Assembly: GCA_039105265.1 (NCBI GenBank)
Contig: JAPFFF010000024.1
Location: 1-64,000, forward strand
Direction of reading: 5' to 3'
Source: Tritrichomonas musculus
Lineage: Eukaryota > Parabasalia > Tritrichomonadida > Tritrichomonadidae
Length of the DNA stretch: 64,000 bases
Positions 24,301-37,080 of the stretch are shown here, one piece after another (position 1 is the first letter of the stretch; each line of letters opens with the position of its first letter). The notes under the pieces were generated by a model that was not told the DNA's origin, did not search any database, and was given only the letters and a program-made list of their open reading frames with translations. The translations under genes were made by a program, and so were the position numbers.

Positions 24301-27300
24301 TTGGCTGAGTTGTTCCTTGGCTGAGTTGTTCCTTGGCTAAGTTGTTCCTTGGCTGAGTTGTTCCTTTGCTGAGTTGTTTCTTGGCTGAGTTGCTCCTTGG
24401 CTAAGTTGTTTTTTGGCTGAGTTGCTCCTTGGCTAAGTTGTTTTTTGGCTGAGTTGCTTCTTGGGTAAGTTGTTCCTTTGCTGAGTTGTTTCTTGGCTGA
24501 ATTGTTCCTTGGCTGAGTTGTTTCTTGGCTGAGTTGCTCCTTGGCTGAGTTGCTCCTTGGGTAAGTTGTTCCTTGGCTGAGTTGTTCCTTTGCTGAGTTG
24601 TTTCTTGGCTGAATTGTTCCTTGGCTGAGTTGTTTCTTGGCTGAATTGTTCCTTGGCTGAGTTGTTTTTTGGCTGAGTTGCTCCTTGGCTAAGTTGTTTT
24701 TTGGCTGAGTTTCTTCTTGGGTAAGTTGTTCCTTGGATGAGTTGTTTTTTGGCTGAGTTACTCCTTGCCTGAGTTGTTCCTTGGCTGAGTTGTTCCTTGG
24801 CTGAGTTGTTCCTTGGCTGAGTTGTTTCTTGGCTGAGTTGCTCCTTGGCTAAGTTGTTTTTTGGATGAGTTGTTCCTTGGCTGAGTTGTTTCTTGGCTGA
24901 GATGTTTCTTTGCTAAGTTGTTCCTTGGCTGAGTTGTTTCTTGGGTAAGTTGTTCCTTGGCTGAGTTGTTTCTTGGCTGAGTTGTTTCTTGGCTGAGTTG
25001 TTCCTTGGCTGAGTTGTTTCTTGGCTGAGTTGTTTCTTGGCTGAATTGTTCCTTGGCTGAATTGTTCCTTGGCTGAGTTGTTTCTTGGCTGAGATGTTTC
25101 TTTGCTAAGTTGTTCCTTGGCTGAGTTGTTTCTTGGGTAAGTTGTTCCTTGGCTGATTTGTTTCTTTGCTGAGTTGTTCCTTGGCTGAGTTGTTCCTTGG
25201 CTGAGTTGTTTCTTGGCTGAGATGTTTCTTTGCTAAGTTGTTCCTTGGCTGAGTTGTTTCTTGGGTAAGTTGTTCCTTGGCTGAGTTGTTTCTTGGCTGA
25301 GTTGTTTCTTGGCTGAGTTGTTTCTTGGCTGAATTGTTCCTTGGCTGAGTTGTTTCTTGGCTGAGATGTTTCTTGGGTAAGTTGTTCCTTGGCTGAGTTG
25401 TTTCTTGGGTAAGTTGTTCCTTGGCTGAGTTGTTTCTTGGCTGAGTTGTTTCTTGGCTGAATTGTTCCTTGGCTGAGTTGTTTCTTGGCTGAGATGTTTC
25501 TTTGCTAAGTTGTTCCTTGGCTGAGTTGTTTCTTGGGTAAGTTGTTCCTTGGCTGAGTTGTTTCTTGGCTGAATTGTTCCTTGGCTGAGTTGTTTCTTGG
25601 CTGAATTGTTCCTTGGCTGAGTTGTTTCTTGGCTGAGTTGTTTCTTGGCTGAATTGTTCCTTGGCTGAGTTGTTTCTTGGCTGAATTGTTCCTTGGCTGA
25701 GTTGTTTCTTGGCTGAATTGCTCCTTGACTGAGTTGCTCCTTGGGTAAGTTGTTCCTTGGCTGAGTTGTTCCTTTGCTGAGTTTTTTCTTGGCTGAATTG
25801 TTCCTTGGCTGAGTTGTTTCTTGGCTGAATTGTTCCTTGGCTGAGTTGTTTCTTGGCTGAGATGTTTCTTTGCTAAGTTGTTTTTGGCTGAGTTGCTTCT
25901 TGGCTGAGTTGCTCCTTGTCTGAGTTGCTCCTTGGGTAAGTTGTTCCTTTGCTGAGTTGTTCCTTTGCTGAGTTGTTTCTTGGCTGAATTGTTCCTTGGC
26001 TGAGTTGTTTTTTGGCTGAGTTGCTCCTTGGCTAAGTTGTTTTTTGGCTGAGTTTCTTCTTGGGTAAGTTGTTCCTTGGATGAGTTGTTTTTTGGCTGAG
26101 TTACTCCTTGGCTGAGTTGTTCCCTGGCTGAGTTGTTCCTTGGCTGAGATTTTTCTTTGCTAAGTTGTTTTTTGGATGAGTTGCTTCTTGGGTAAGTTGT
26201 TCCTTTGCTGAGTTGTTTCTTGGCTGGATTGTTCCTTGGCTGAGTTGTTTCTTGGCTGAGTTGCTCCTTGGCTGAGTTGCTTCTTGGGTAAGTTGTTCCT
26301 TGGCTGAGTTGTTCCTTTGCTGAGTTGTTTCTTGGCTGAATTGTTCTTTGGCTGAGTTGTTCCTTTGCTGAGTTGTTTTTTGGCTGAGTTGCTCCTTGGC
26401 TAAGTTGATTTTTGGCTGAGTTGCTTCTTGGGTAAGTTGTTCCTTTGCTGAGTTGTTTCTTGGCTGAATTGTTCCTTGGCTGAGTTGTTTCTTGGCTGAG
26501 TTGCTCCTTGGCTGAGTTGCTCCTTGGGTAAGTTGTTCCTTGGCTGAGTTGTTTCTTGGCTGGATTGTTCCTTGGCTGAGTTGTTTCTTGGCTGAGTTGC
26601 TCCTTGGCTGAGTTGCTCCTTGGGTAAGTTGTTCCTTGGCTGAGTTGTTCCTTTGCTGAGTTGTTTCTTGGCTGAGTTGTTTTTTGGCTGAGTTGCTCCT
26701 TGGCTAAGTTGTTTTTTGGCTGAGTTTCTTCTTGGGTAAGTTGTTCCTTGGATGAGTTGTTTTTTGGCTGAGTTACTCCTTGCCTGAGTTGTTCCTTGGC
26801 TGAGTTGTTCCTTGCCTGAGTTGTTCCTTGGCTGAGTTGTTCCTTGGCTGAGTTGTTTCTTGGCTGAGTTGCTCCTTGGCTAAGTTGTTTTTTGGATGAG
26901 TTGCTTCTTGGGTAAGTTGTTCCTTTGCTGAGTTGTTTCTTGGCTGGATTGTTTCTTGGCTGAGTTGTTTCTTGGCTGAGTTGCTCCTTGGCTGAGTTGC
27001 TCCTTGGGTAAGTTGTTCCTTGGCTGAGTTGTTCCTTTGCTGAGTTGTTTCTTGGCTGAATTGTTCTTTGGCTGAGTTGTTCCTTGGCTGAGTTGTTCCT
27101 TGGCTAAGTTGTTTTTTGGCTGAGTTGCTCCTTGGCTAAGTTGATTTTTGGCTGAGTTGCTTCTTGGGTAAGTTGTTCCTTTGCTGAATTGTTTCTTGGC
27201 TGAGTTGTTCCTTGGCTGAGTTGCTCCTTGGCTGAGTTGCTCCTTGGGTAAGTTGTTCCTTTGCTGAGTTGTTTCTTGGCTGGATTGTTCCTTGGCTGAG

Positions 27301-30300
27301 TTGTTTCTTGGCTGAGTTGCTCCTTGGCTGAGTTGCTCCTTGGGTAAGTTGTTCCTTGGCTGAGTTGTTCCTTTGCTGAGTTGTTTCTTGGCTGAATTGT
27401 TCTTTGGCTGAGTTGTTCCTTGGCTGAGTTGTTCCTTGGCTAAGTTGTTCCTTGGCTGAGTTGTTCCTTTGCTGAGTTGTTCCTTGGCTGAGTTGCTCCT
27501 TGGCTAAGTTGATTTTTGGCTGAGTTGCTTCTTGGGTAAGTTGTTCCTTTGCTGAGTTGTTTCTTGGCTGAATTGTTCCTTGGCTGAGTTGTTTCTTGGC
27601 TGAGTTGCTCCTTGGCTGAGTTGCTTCTTGGGTAAGTTGTTCCTTTGCTGAGTTGTTTCTTGGCTGGATTGTTCCTTGGCTCAGTTGTTTCTTGGCTGAG
27701 TTGCTCCTTGGCTGAGTTGCTCCTTGGGTAAGTTGTTCCTTGGCTGAGTTGTTCCTTTGCTGAGTTGTTTCTTGGCTGAATTGTTCTTTGGCTGAGTTGT
27801 TCCTTGGCTGAGTTGTTCCTTGGCTAAGTTGTTCCTTGGCTGGATTGTTCCTTGCCTGAGTTGTTTCTTGGCTGAGTTGTTTCTTGGGTAAGTTGTTCCT
27901 TGGCTGAGTTGTTTCTTGGCTGAGTTGCTCCTTGGCTGAGTTGCTCCTTGGGTAAGTTGTTCCTTGGCTGAGTTGTTTCTTGGCTGAATTGTTCCTTGGC
28001 TGAGTTGTTTTTTGGCTGAGTTGCTCCTTGGCTAAGTTGTTTTTTGGCTGAGTTTCTTCTTGGGTAAGTTGTTCCTTGGATGAGTTGTTTTTTGGCTGAG
28101 TTACTCCTTGCCTGAGTTGTTCCTTGGCTGAGTTGTTCCTTGCCTGAGTTGTTCCTTGGCTGAGTTGTTCCTTGGCTGAGTTGTTTCTTGGCTGAGTTGC
28201 TCCTTGGCTAAGTTGTTTTTTGGATGAGTTGCTTCTTGGGTAAGTTGTTCCTTTGCTGAGTTGTTTCTTGGCTGGATTGTTTCTTGGCTGAGTTGTTTCT
28301 TGGCTGAGTTGCTCCTTGGCTGAGTTGCTCCTTGGGTAAGTTGTTCCTTGGCTGAGTTGTTCCTTTGCTGAGTTGTTTCTTGGCTGAATTGTTCTTTGGC
28401 TGAGTTGTTCCTTGGCTGAGTTGTTCCTTGGCTAAGTTGTTTTTTGGCTGAGTTGCTCCTTGGCTAAGTTGATTTTTGGCTGAGTTGCTTCTTGGGTAAG
28501 TTGTTCCTTTGCTGAATTGTTTCTTGGCTGAGTTGTTCCTTGGCTGAGTTGCTCCTTGGCTGAGTTGCTCCTTGGGTAAGTTGTTCCTTTGCTGAGTTGT
28601 TTCTTGGCTGAATTGTTCCTTGGCTGAGTTGTTTCTTGGCTGAGTTGCTCCTTGGCTGAGTTGCTCCTTGGGTAAGTTGTTCCTTGGCTGAGTTGTTCCT
28701 TTGCTGAGTTGTTTCTTGGGTGAATTGTTCTTTGGCTGAGTTGTTCCTTGGCTGAGTTGTTCCTTGGCTAAGTTGTTCCTTGGCTGAGTTGTTCCTTTGC
28801 TGAGTTGTTTCTTGGCTGAGTTGCTCCTTGGCTAAGTTGATTTTTGGCTGAGTTGCTTCTTGGGTAAGTTGTTCCTTTGCTGAGTTGTTTCTTGGCTGAA
28901 TTGTTCCTTGGCTGAGTTGTTTCTTGGCTGAGTTGCTCCTTGGCTGAGTTGCTTCTTGGGTAAGTTGTTCCTTTGCTGAGTTGTTTCTTGGCTGGATTGT
29001 TCCTTGGCTCAGTTGTTTCTTGGCTGAGTTGCTCCTTGGCTGAGTTGCTCCTTGGGTAAGTTGTTCCTTGGCTGAGTTGTTCCTTTGCTGAGTTGTTTCT
29101 TGGCTGAATTGTTCTTTGGCTGAGTTGTTCCTTGGCTGAGTTGTTCCTTGGCTAAGTTGTTCCTTGGCTGAGTTGTTCCTTTGCTGAGTTGTTTCTTGGC
29201 TGAGTTGCTCCTTGGCTAAGTTGTTTTTTGGCTGAGTTGCTCCTTGGCTAAGTTGTTTTTTGGCTGAGTTGCTTCTTGGGTAAGTTGTTCCTTTGCTGAG
29301 TTGTTTCTTGGCTGAATTGTTCCTTGGCTGAGTTGTTTCTTGGCTGAGTTGCTCCTTGGCTGAGTTGCTCCTTGGGTAAGTTGTTCCTTGGCTGAGTTGT
29401 TCCTTTGCTGAGTTGTTTCTTGGCTGAATTGTTCCTTGGCTGAGTTGTTTCTTGGCTGAATTGTTCCTTGGCTGAGTTGTTTTTTGGCTGAGTTGCTCCT
29501 TGGCTAAGTTGTTTTTTGGCTGAGTTTCTTCTTGGGTAAGTTGTTCCTTGGATGAGTTGTTTTTTGGCTGAGTTACTCCTTGCCTGAGTTGTTCCTTGGC
29601 TGAGTTGTTCCTTGGCTGAGTTGTTCCTTGGCTGAGTTGTTTCTTGGCTGAGTTGCTCCTTGGCTAAGTTGTTTTTTGGATGAGTTGTTCCTTGGCTGAG
29701 TTGTTTCTTGGCTGAGATGTTTCTTTGCTAAGTTGTTCCTTGGCTGAGTTGTTTCTTGGGTAAGTTGTTCCTTGGCTGAGTTGTTTCTTGGCTGAGTTGT
29801 TTCTTGGCTGAGTTGTTCCTTGGCTGAGTTGTTTCTTGGCTGAGTTGTTTCTTGGCTGAATTGTTCCTTGGCTGAATTGTTCCTTGGCTGAGTTGTTTCT
29901 TGGCTGAGATGTTTCTTTGCTAAGTTGTTCCTTGGCTGAGTTGTTTCTTGGGTAAGTTGTTCCTTGGCTGATTTGTTTCTTTGCTGAGTTGTTCCTTGGC
30001 TGAGTTGTTCCTTGGCTGAGTTGTTTCTTGGCTGAGATGTTTCTTTGCTAAGTTGTTCCTTGGCTGAGTTGTTTCTTGGGTAAGTTGTTCCTTGGCTGAG
30101 TTGTTTCTTGGCTGAGTTGTTTCTTGGCTGAGTTGTTTCTTGGCTGAATTGTTCCTTGGCTGAGTTGTTTCTTGGCTGAGATGTTTCTTGGGTAAGTTGT
30201 TCCTTGGCTGAGTTGTTTCTTGGGTAAGTTGTTCCTTGGCTGAGTTGTTTCTTGGCTGAGTTGTTTCTTGGCTGAATTGTTCCTTGGCTGAGTTGTTTCT

Positions 30301-33300
30301 TGGCTGAGATGTTTCTTTGCTAAGTTGTTCCTTGGCTGAGTTGTTTCTTGGGTAAGTTGTTCCTTGGCTGAGTTGTTTCTTGGCTGAATTGTTCCTTGGC
30401 TGAGTTGTTTCTTGGCTGAATTGTTCCTTGGCTGAGTTGTTTCTTGGCTGAGTTGTTTCTTGGCTGAATTGTTCCTTGGCTGAGTTGTTTCTTGGCTGAA
30501 TTGTTCCTTGGCTGAGTTGTTTCTTGGCTGAATTGCTCCTTGACTGAGTTGCTCCTTGGGTAAGTTGTTCCTTGGCTGAGTTGTTCCTTTGCTGAGTTTT
30601 TTCTTGGCTGAATTGTTCCTTGGCTGAGTTGTTTCTTGGCTGAATTGTTCCTTGGCTGAGTTGTTTCTTGGCTGAGATGTTTCTTTGCTAAGTTGTTTTT
30701 GGCTGAGTTGCTTCTTGGCTGAGTTGCTCCTTGTCTGAGTTGCTCCTTGGGTAAGTTGTTCCTTTGCTGAGTTGTTCCTTTGCTGAGTTGTTTCTTGGCT
30801 GAATTGTTCCTTGGCTGAGTTGTTTTTTGGCTGAGTTGCTCCTTGGCTAAGTTGTTTTTTGGCTGAGTTTCTTCTTGGGTAAGTTGTTCCTTGGATGAGT
30901 TGTTTTTTGGCTGAGTTACTCCTTGGCTGAGTTGTTCCCTGGCTGAGTTGTTCCTTGGCTGAGATTTTTCTTTGCTAAGTTGTTTTTTGGATGAGTTGCT
31001 TCTTGGGTAAGTTGTTCCTTTGCTGAGTTGTTTCTTGGCTGGATTGTTCCTTGGCTGAGTTGTTTCTTGGCTGAGTTGCTCCTTGGCTGAGTTGCTTCTT
31101 GGGTAAGTTGTTCCTTGGCTGAGTTGTTCCTTTGCTGAGTTGTTTCTTGGCTGAATTGTTCTTTGGCTGAGTTGTTCCTTTGCTGAGTTGTTTTTTGGCT
31201 GAGTTGCTCCTTGGCTAAGTTGATTTTTGGCTGAGTTGCTTCTTGGGTAAGTTGTTCCTTTGCTGAGTTGTTTCTTGGCTGAATTGTTCCTTGGCTGAGT
31301 TGTTTCTTGGCTGAGTTGCTCCTTGGCTGAGTTGCTCCTTGGGTAAGTTGTTCCTTGGCTGAGTTGTTTCTTGGCTGGATTGTTCCTTGGCTGAGTTGTT
31401 TCTTGGCTGAGTTGCTCCTTGGCTGAGTTGCTCCTTGGGTAAGTTGTTCCTTGGCTGAGTTGTTTCTTGGCTGAATTGTTCCTTGGCTGAGTTGTTTTTT
31501 GGCTGAGTTGCTCCTTGGCTAAGTTGTTTTTTGGCTGAGTTTCTTCTTGGGTAAGTTGTTCCTTGGATGAGTTGTTTTTTGGCTGAGTTACTCCTTGCCT
31601 GAGTTGTTCCTTGGCTGAGTTGTTCCTTGCCTGAGTTGTTCCTTGGCTGAGTTGTTCCTTGGCTGAGTTGTTTCTTGGCTGAGTTGCTCCTTGGCTAAGT
31701 TGTTTTTTGGATGAGTTGCTTCTTGGGTAAGTTGTTCCTTTGCTGAGTTGTTTCTTGGCTGGATTGTTTCTTGGCTGAGTTGTTTCTTGGCTGAGTTGCT
31801 CCTTGGCTGAGTTGCTCCTTGGGTAAGTTGTTCCTTGGCTGAGTTGTTCCTTTGCTGAGTTGTTTCTTGGCTGAATTGTTCTTTGGCTGAGTTGTTCCTT
31901 GGCTGAGTTGTTCCTTGGCTAAGTTGTTTTTTGGCTGAGTTGCTCCTTGGCTAAGTTGATTTTTGGCTGAGTTGCTTCTTGGGTAAGTTGTTCCTTTGCT
32001 GAATTGTTTCTTGGCTGAGTTGTTCCTTGGCTGAGTTGCTCCTTGGCTGAGTTGCTCCTTGGGTAAGTTGTTCCTTTGCTGAGTTGTTTCTTGGCTGGAT
32101 TGTTCCTTGGCTGAGTTGTTTCTTGGCTGAGTTGCTCCTTGGCTGAGTTGCTCCTTGGGTAAGTTGTTCCTTGGCTGAGTTGTTCCTTTGCTGAGTTGTT
32201 TCTTGGCTGAATTGTTCTTTGGCTGAGTTGTTCCTTGGCTGAGTTGTTCCTTGGCTAAGTTGTTCCTTGGCTGAGTTGTTCCTTTGCTGAGTTGTTCCTT
32301 GGCTGAGTTGCTCCTTGGCTAAGTTGATTTTTGGCTGAGTTGCTTCTTGGGTAAGTTGTTCCTTTGCTGAGTTGTTTCTTGGCTGAATTGTTCCTTGGCT
32401 GAGTTGTTTCTTGGCTGAGTTGCTCCTTGGCTGAGTTGCTTCTTGGGTAAGTTGTTCCTTTGCTGAGTTGTTTCTTGGCTGGATTGTTCCTTGGCTCAGT
32501 TGTTTCTTGGCTGAGTTGCTCCTTGGCTGAGTTGCTCCTTGGGTAAGTTGTTCCTTGGCTGAGTTGTTCCTTTGCTGAGTTGTTTCTTGGCTGAATTGTT
32601 CTTTGGCTGAGTTGTTCCTTGGCTGAGTTGTTCCTTGGCTAAGTTGTTCCTTGGCTGGATTGTTCCTTGCCTGAGTTGTTTCTTGGCTGAGTTGTTTCTT
32701 GGGTAAGTTGTTCCTTGGCTGAGTTGTTTCTTGGCTGAGTTGCTCCTTGGCTGAGTTGCTCCTTGGGTAAGTTGTTCCTTGGCTGAGTTGTTTCTTGGCT
32801 GAATTGTTCCTTGGCTGAGTTGTTTTTTGGCTGAGTTGCTCCTTGGCTAAGTTGTTTTTTGGCTGAGTTTCTTCTTGGGTAAGTTGTTCCTTGGATGAGT
32901 TGTTTTTTGGCTGAGTTACTCCTTGCCTGAGTTGTTCCTTGGCTGAGTTGTTCCTTGCCTGAGTTGTTCCTTGGCTGAGTTGTTCCTTGGCTGAGTTGTT
33001 TCTTGGCTGAGTTGCTCCTTGGCTAAGTTGTTTTTTGGATGAGTTGCTTCTTGGGTAAGTTGTTCCTTTGCTGAGTTGTTTCTTGGCTGGATTGTTTCTT
33101 GGCTGAGTTGTTTCTTGGCTGAGTTGCTCCTTGGCTGAGTTGCTCCTTGGGTAAGTTGTTCCTTGGCTGAGTTGTTCCTTTGCTGAGTTGTTTCTTGGCT
33201 GAATTGTTCTTTGGCTGAGTTGTTCCTTGGCTGAGTTGTTCCTTGGCTAAGTTGTTTTTTGGCTGAGTTGCTCCTTGGCTAAGTTGATTTTTGGCTGAGT

Positions 33301-34366
33301 TGCTTCTTGGGTAAGTTGTTCCTTTGCTGAATTGTTTCTTGGCTGAGTTGTTCCTTGGCTGAGTTGCTCCTTGGCTGAGTTGCTCCTTGGGTAAGTTGTT
33401 CCTTTGCTGAGTTGTTTCTTGGCTGGATTGTTCCTTGGCTGAGTTGTTTCTTGGCTGAGTTGCTCCTTGGCTGAGTTGCTCCTTGGGTAAGTTGTTCCTT
33501 GGCTGAGTTGTTCCTTTGCTGAGTTGTTTCTTGGCTGAATTGTTCTTTGGCTGAGTTGTTCCTTGGCTGAGTTGTTCCTTGGCTAAGTTGTTCTTTGGCT
33601 GAGTTGTTCCTTTGCTGAGTTGTTTCTTGGCTGAGTTGCTCCTTGGCTAAGTTGATTTTTGGCTGAGTTGCTTCTTGGGTAAGTTGTTCCTTTGCTGAGT
33701 TGTTTCTTGGCTGAATTGTTCCTTGGCTGAGTTGTTTCTTGGCTGAGTTGCTCCTTGGCTGAGTTGCTTCTTGGGTAAGTTGTTCCTTTGCTGAGTTGTT
33801 TCTTGGCTGGATTGTTCCTTGGCTGAGTTGTTTCTTGGCTGAGTTGCTCCTTGGCTGAGTTGCTCCTTGGGTAAGTTGTTCCTTGGCTGAGTTGTTCCTT
33901 TGCTGAGTTGTTTCTTGGCTGAATTGTTCTTTGGCTGAGTTGTTCCTTGGCTGAGTTGTTCCTTGGCTAAGTTGTTCCTTGGCTGAGTTGTTCCTTTGCT
34001 GAGTTGTTTCTTGGCTGAGTTGCTCCTTGGCTAAGTTGTTTTTTGGCTGAGTTGCTCCTTGGCTAAGTTGTTTTTTGGCTGAGTTGCTTCTTGGGTAAGT
34101 TGTTCCTTTGCTGAGTTGTTTCTTGGCTGAATTGTTCCTTGGCTGAGTTGTTTCTTGGCTGAGTTGCTCCTTGGCTGAGTTGCTCCTTGGGTAAGTTGTT
34201 CCTTGGCTGAGTTGTTCCTTTGCTGAGTTGTTTCTTGGCTGAATTGTTCCTTGGCTGAGTTGTTTCTTGGCTGAATTGTTCCTTGGCTGAGTTGTTTTTT
34301 GGCTGAGTTGCTCCTTGGCTAAGTTGTTTTTTGGCTGAGTTTCTTCTTGGGTAAGTTGTTCCTTGG
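18370..34366. repeat. 4,815-bp higher-order repeat, about 3.3 tandem periods
   Basis: Four independent landmarks give the same period of 4,815 bp (301 units minus 1 bp, the missing base lying in a 15-bp unit). TTCCCTGG lies at 21302, 26117 and 30932. GGATGAGTTGTTCC lies near 20046, 24861 and 29676. GGGTGAA lies at 19088, 23903 and 28718. The 15-bp unit lies at 21059, 25874 and 30689. Inside each period are sub-modules about 1,328 and 1,472 bp apart, for example TTACTCCTTGCC at 21958, 23286 and 24758. The match fails just after 34366. Confidence 0.9.
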
Positions 34367-34499
34367 CTGAGTTGTTTCTTGGCTGAATTGTTCCTTGGCT
34401 GAGTTGTTCCTTGGCTGAGTTGTTCCTTGGCTAAGTTGTTCCTTGGCTGAGTTGTTCCTTGGCTGAGTTGTTCCTTGGCTGAGTTGTTCCTTGGCTGAG

Positions 34500-37080
34500 T
34501 TGTTTCTTGGCTGAGTTGCTCCTTGGCTAAGTTGTTTTTTGGATGAGTTGCTTCTTGGGTAAGTTGTTCCTTTGCTGAGTTGTTTCTTGGCTGGATTGTT
34601 CCTTGGCTGAGTTGTTTCTTGGCTGAGTTGCTCCTTGGCTGAGTTGCTCCTTGGGTAAGTTGTTCCTTGGCTGAGTTGTTTCTTGGCTGAGTTGCTCCTT
34701 GGCTAAGTTGTTTTTTGGATGAGTTGCTTCTTGGGTAAGTTGTTCCTTTGCTGAGTTGTTTCTTGGCTGGATTGTTCCTTGGCTGAGTTGTTTCTTGGCT
34801 GAGTTGCTCCTTGGCTGAGTTGCTCCTTGGGTAAGTTGTTCCTTGGCTGAGTTGTTCCTTTGCTGAGTTGTTTCTTGGCTGAGTTGCTCCTTGGCTGAGT
34901 TGTTTCTTGGCTGAGTTGCTCCTTGGGTAAGTTGTTCCTTGGCTGAGTAGTTCCTTTGCTGAGTTGTTTCTTGGCTGAATTGTTCCTTGGCTGAGTTGTT
35001 TCTTGGCTGAGTTGCTCCTTGGCTGAGTTGCTCCTTGGGTAAGTTGTTCCTTGGCTGAGTTGTTCCTTTGCTGAGTTGTTTCTTGGCTGAATTGTTCCTT
35101 GGCTGAGTTGTTTCTTGGCTGAATTGTTCCTTGGCTGAGTTGTTTTTTGGCTGAGTTGCTCCTTGGCTAAGTTGTTTTTTGGCTGAGTTTCTTCTTGGGT
35201 AAGTTGTTCCTTGGATGAGTTGTTTTTTGGCTGAGTTACTCCTTGCCTGAGTTGTTCCTTGGCTGAGTTGTTCCTTGGCTGAGTTGTTCCTTGGCTGAGT
35301 TGTTTCTTGGCTGAGTTGCTCCTTGGCTAAGTTGTTTTTTGGATGAGTTGCTTCTTGGGTAAGTTGTTCCTTTGCTGAGTTGTTTCTTGGCTGGATTGTT
35401 CCTTGGCTGAGTTGTTTCTTGGCTGAGTTGCTCCTTGGCTGAGTTGCTCCTTGGGTAAGTTGTTCCTTGGCTGAGTTGTTTCTTGGCTGAGTTGCTCCTT
35501 GGCTAAGTTGTTTTTTGGATGAGTTGCTTCTTGGGTAAGTTGTTCCTTTGCTGAGTTGTTTCTTGGCTGGATTGTTCCTTGGCTGAGTTATTTCTTGGCT
35601 GAGTTGCTCCTTGGCTGAGTTGCTCCTTGGGTAAGTTGTTCCTTGGCTGAGTTGTTCCTTTGCTGAGTTGTTTCTTGGCTGAGTTGCTCCTTGGCTGAGT
35701 TGTTTCTTGGCTGAGTTGCTCCTTGGGTAAGTTGTTCCTTGGCTGAGTTGTTCCTTTGCTGAGTTGTTTCTTGGCTGAATTGTTCCTTGGCTGAGTTGTT
35801 TCTTGGCTGAGTTGCTCCTTGGCTGAGTTGCTCCTTGGGTAAGTTGTTCCTTGGCTGAGTTGTTCCTTTGCTGAGTTGTTTCTTGGCTGAATTGTTCCTT
35901 TGCTGAGTTGTTTCTTGGCTGAATTGTTCCTTGGCTGAGTTGTTTTTTGGCTGAGTTGCTCCTTGGCTGAGTTGTTTTTTGGCTGAGTTTCTTCTTGGGT
36001 AAGTTGTTCCTTGGATGAGTTGTTTTTTGGCTGAGTTACTCCTTGCCTGAGTTGTTCCTTGGCTGAGTTGTTCCTTGCCTGAGTTGTTCCTTGGCTGAGT
36101 TGTTCCTTGGCTGAGTTGTTTCTTGGCTGAGTTGCTCCTTGGCTAAGTTGTTTTTTGGATGAGTTGCTTCTTGGGTAAGTTGTTCCTTTGCTGAGTTGTT
36201 TCTTGGCTGGATTGTTCCTTGGCTGAGTTGTTTCTTGGCTGAGTTGCTCCTTGGCTGAGTTGCTCCTTGGGTAAGTTGTTCCTTGGCTGAGTTGTTTCTT
36301 GGCTGAGTTGCTCCTTGGCTAAGTTGTTTTTTGGATGAGTTGCTTCTTGGGTAAGTTGTTCCTTTGCTGAGTTGTTTCTTGGCTGGATTGTTCCTTGGCT
36401 GAGTTGTTTCTTGGCTGAGTTGCTCCTTGGCTGAGTTGCTCCTTGGGTAAGTTGTTCCTTGGCTGAGTTGTTCCTTTGCTGAGTTGTTTCTTGGCTGAGT
36501 TGCTCCTTGGCTGAGTTGTTTCTTGGCTGAGTTGCTCCTTGGGTAAGTTGTTCCTTGGCTGAGTTGTTCCTTTGCTGAGTTGTTTCTTGGCTGAATTGTT
36601 CCTTGGCTGAGTTGTTTCTTGGCTGAGTTGCTCCTTGGCTGAGTTGCTCCTTGGGTAAGTTGTTCCTTGGCTGAGTTGTTCCTTTGCTGAGTTGTTTCTT
36701 GGCTGAATTGTTCCTTTGCTGAGTTGTTTCTTGGCTGAATTGTTCCTTGGCTGAGTTGTTTTTTGGCTGAGTTGCTCCTTGGCTGAGTTGTTTTTTGGCT
36801 GAGTTTCTTCTTGGGTAAGTTGTTCCTTGGATGAGTTGTTTTTTGGCTGAGTTACTCCTTGCCTGAGTTGTTCCTTGGCTGAGTTGTTCCTTGCCTGAGT
36901 TGTTCCTTGGCTGAGTTGTTCCTTGGCTGAGTTGTTTCTTGGCTGAGTTGCTCCTTGGCTAAGTTGTTTTTTGGATGAGTTGCTTCTTGGGTAAGTTGTT
37001 CCTTTGCTGAGTTGTTTCTTGGCTGGATTGTTCCTTGGCTGAGTTGTTTCTTGGCTGAGTTGCTCCTTGGCTGAGTTGCT
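34500..37080. repeat. 800/816-bp higher-order repeat, about 3.2 tandem periods
   Basis: A landmark unit with GGATGAG recurs at 34541, 35341, 36157 and 36973, giving spacings of 800, 816 and 816 bp (50, 51 and 51 units). A second landmark, TGTTTCTTGG between two TTGCTCC units, recurs at 34901, 35701 and 36517 with the same spacings. The remaining satellite (37080-38626) is less regular. Confidence 0.85.
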
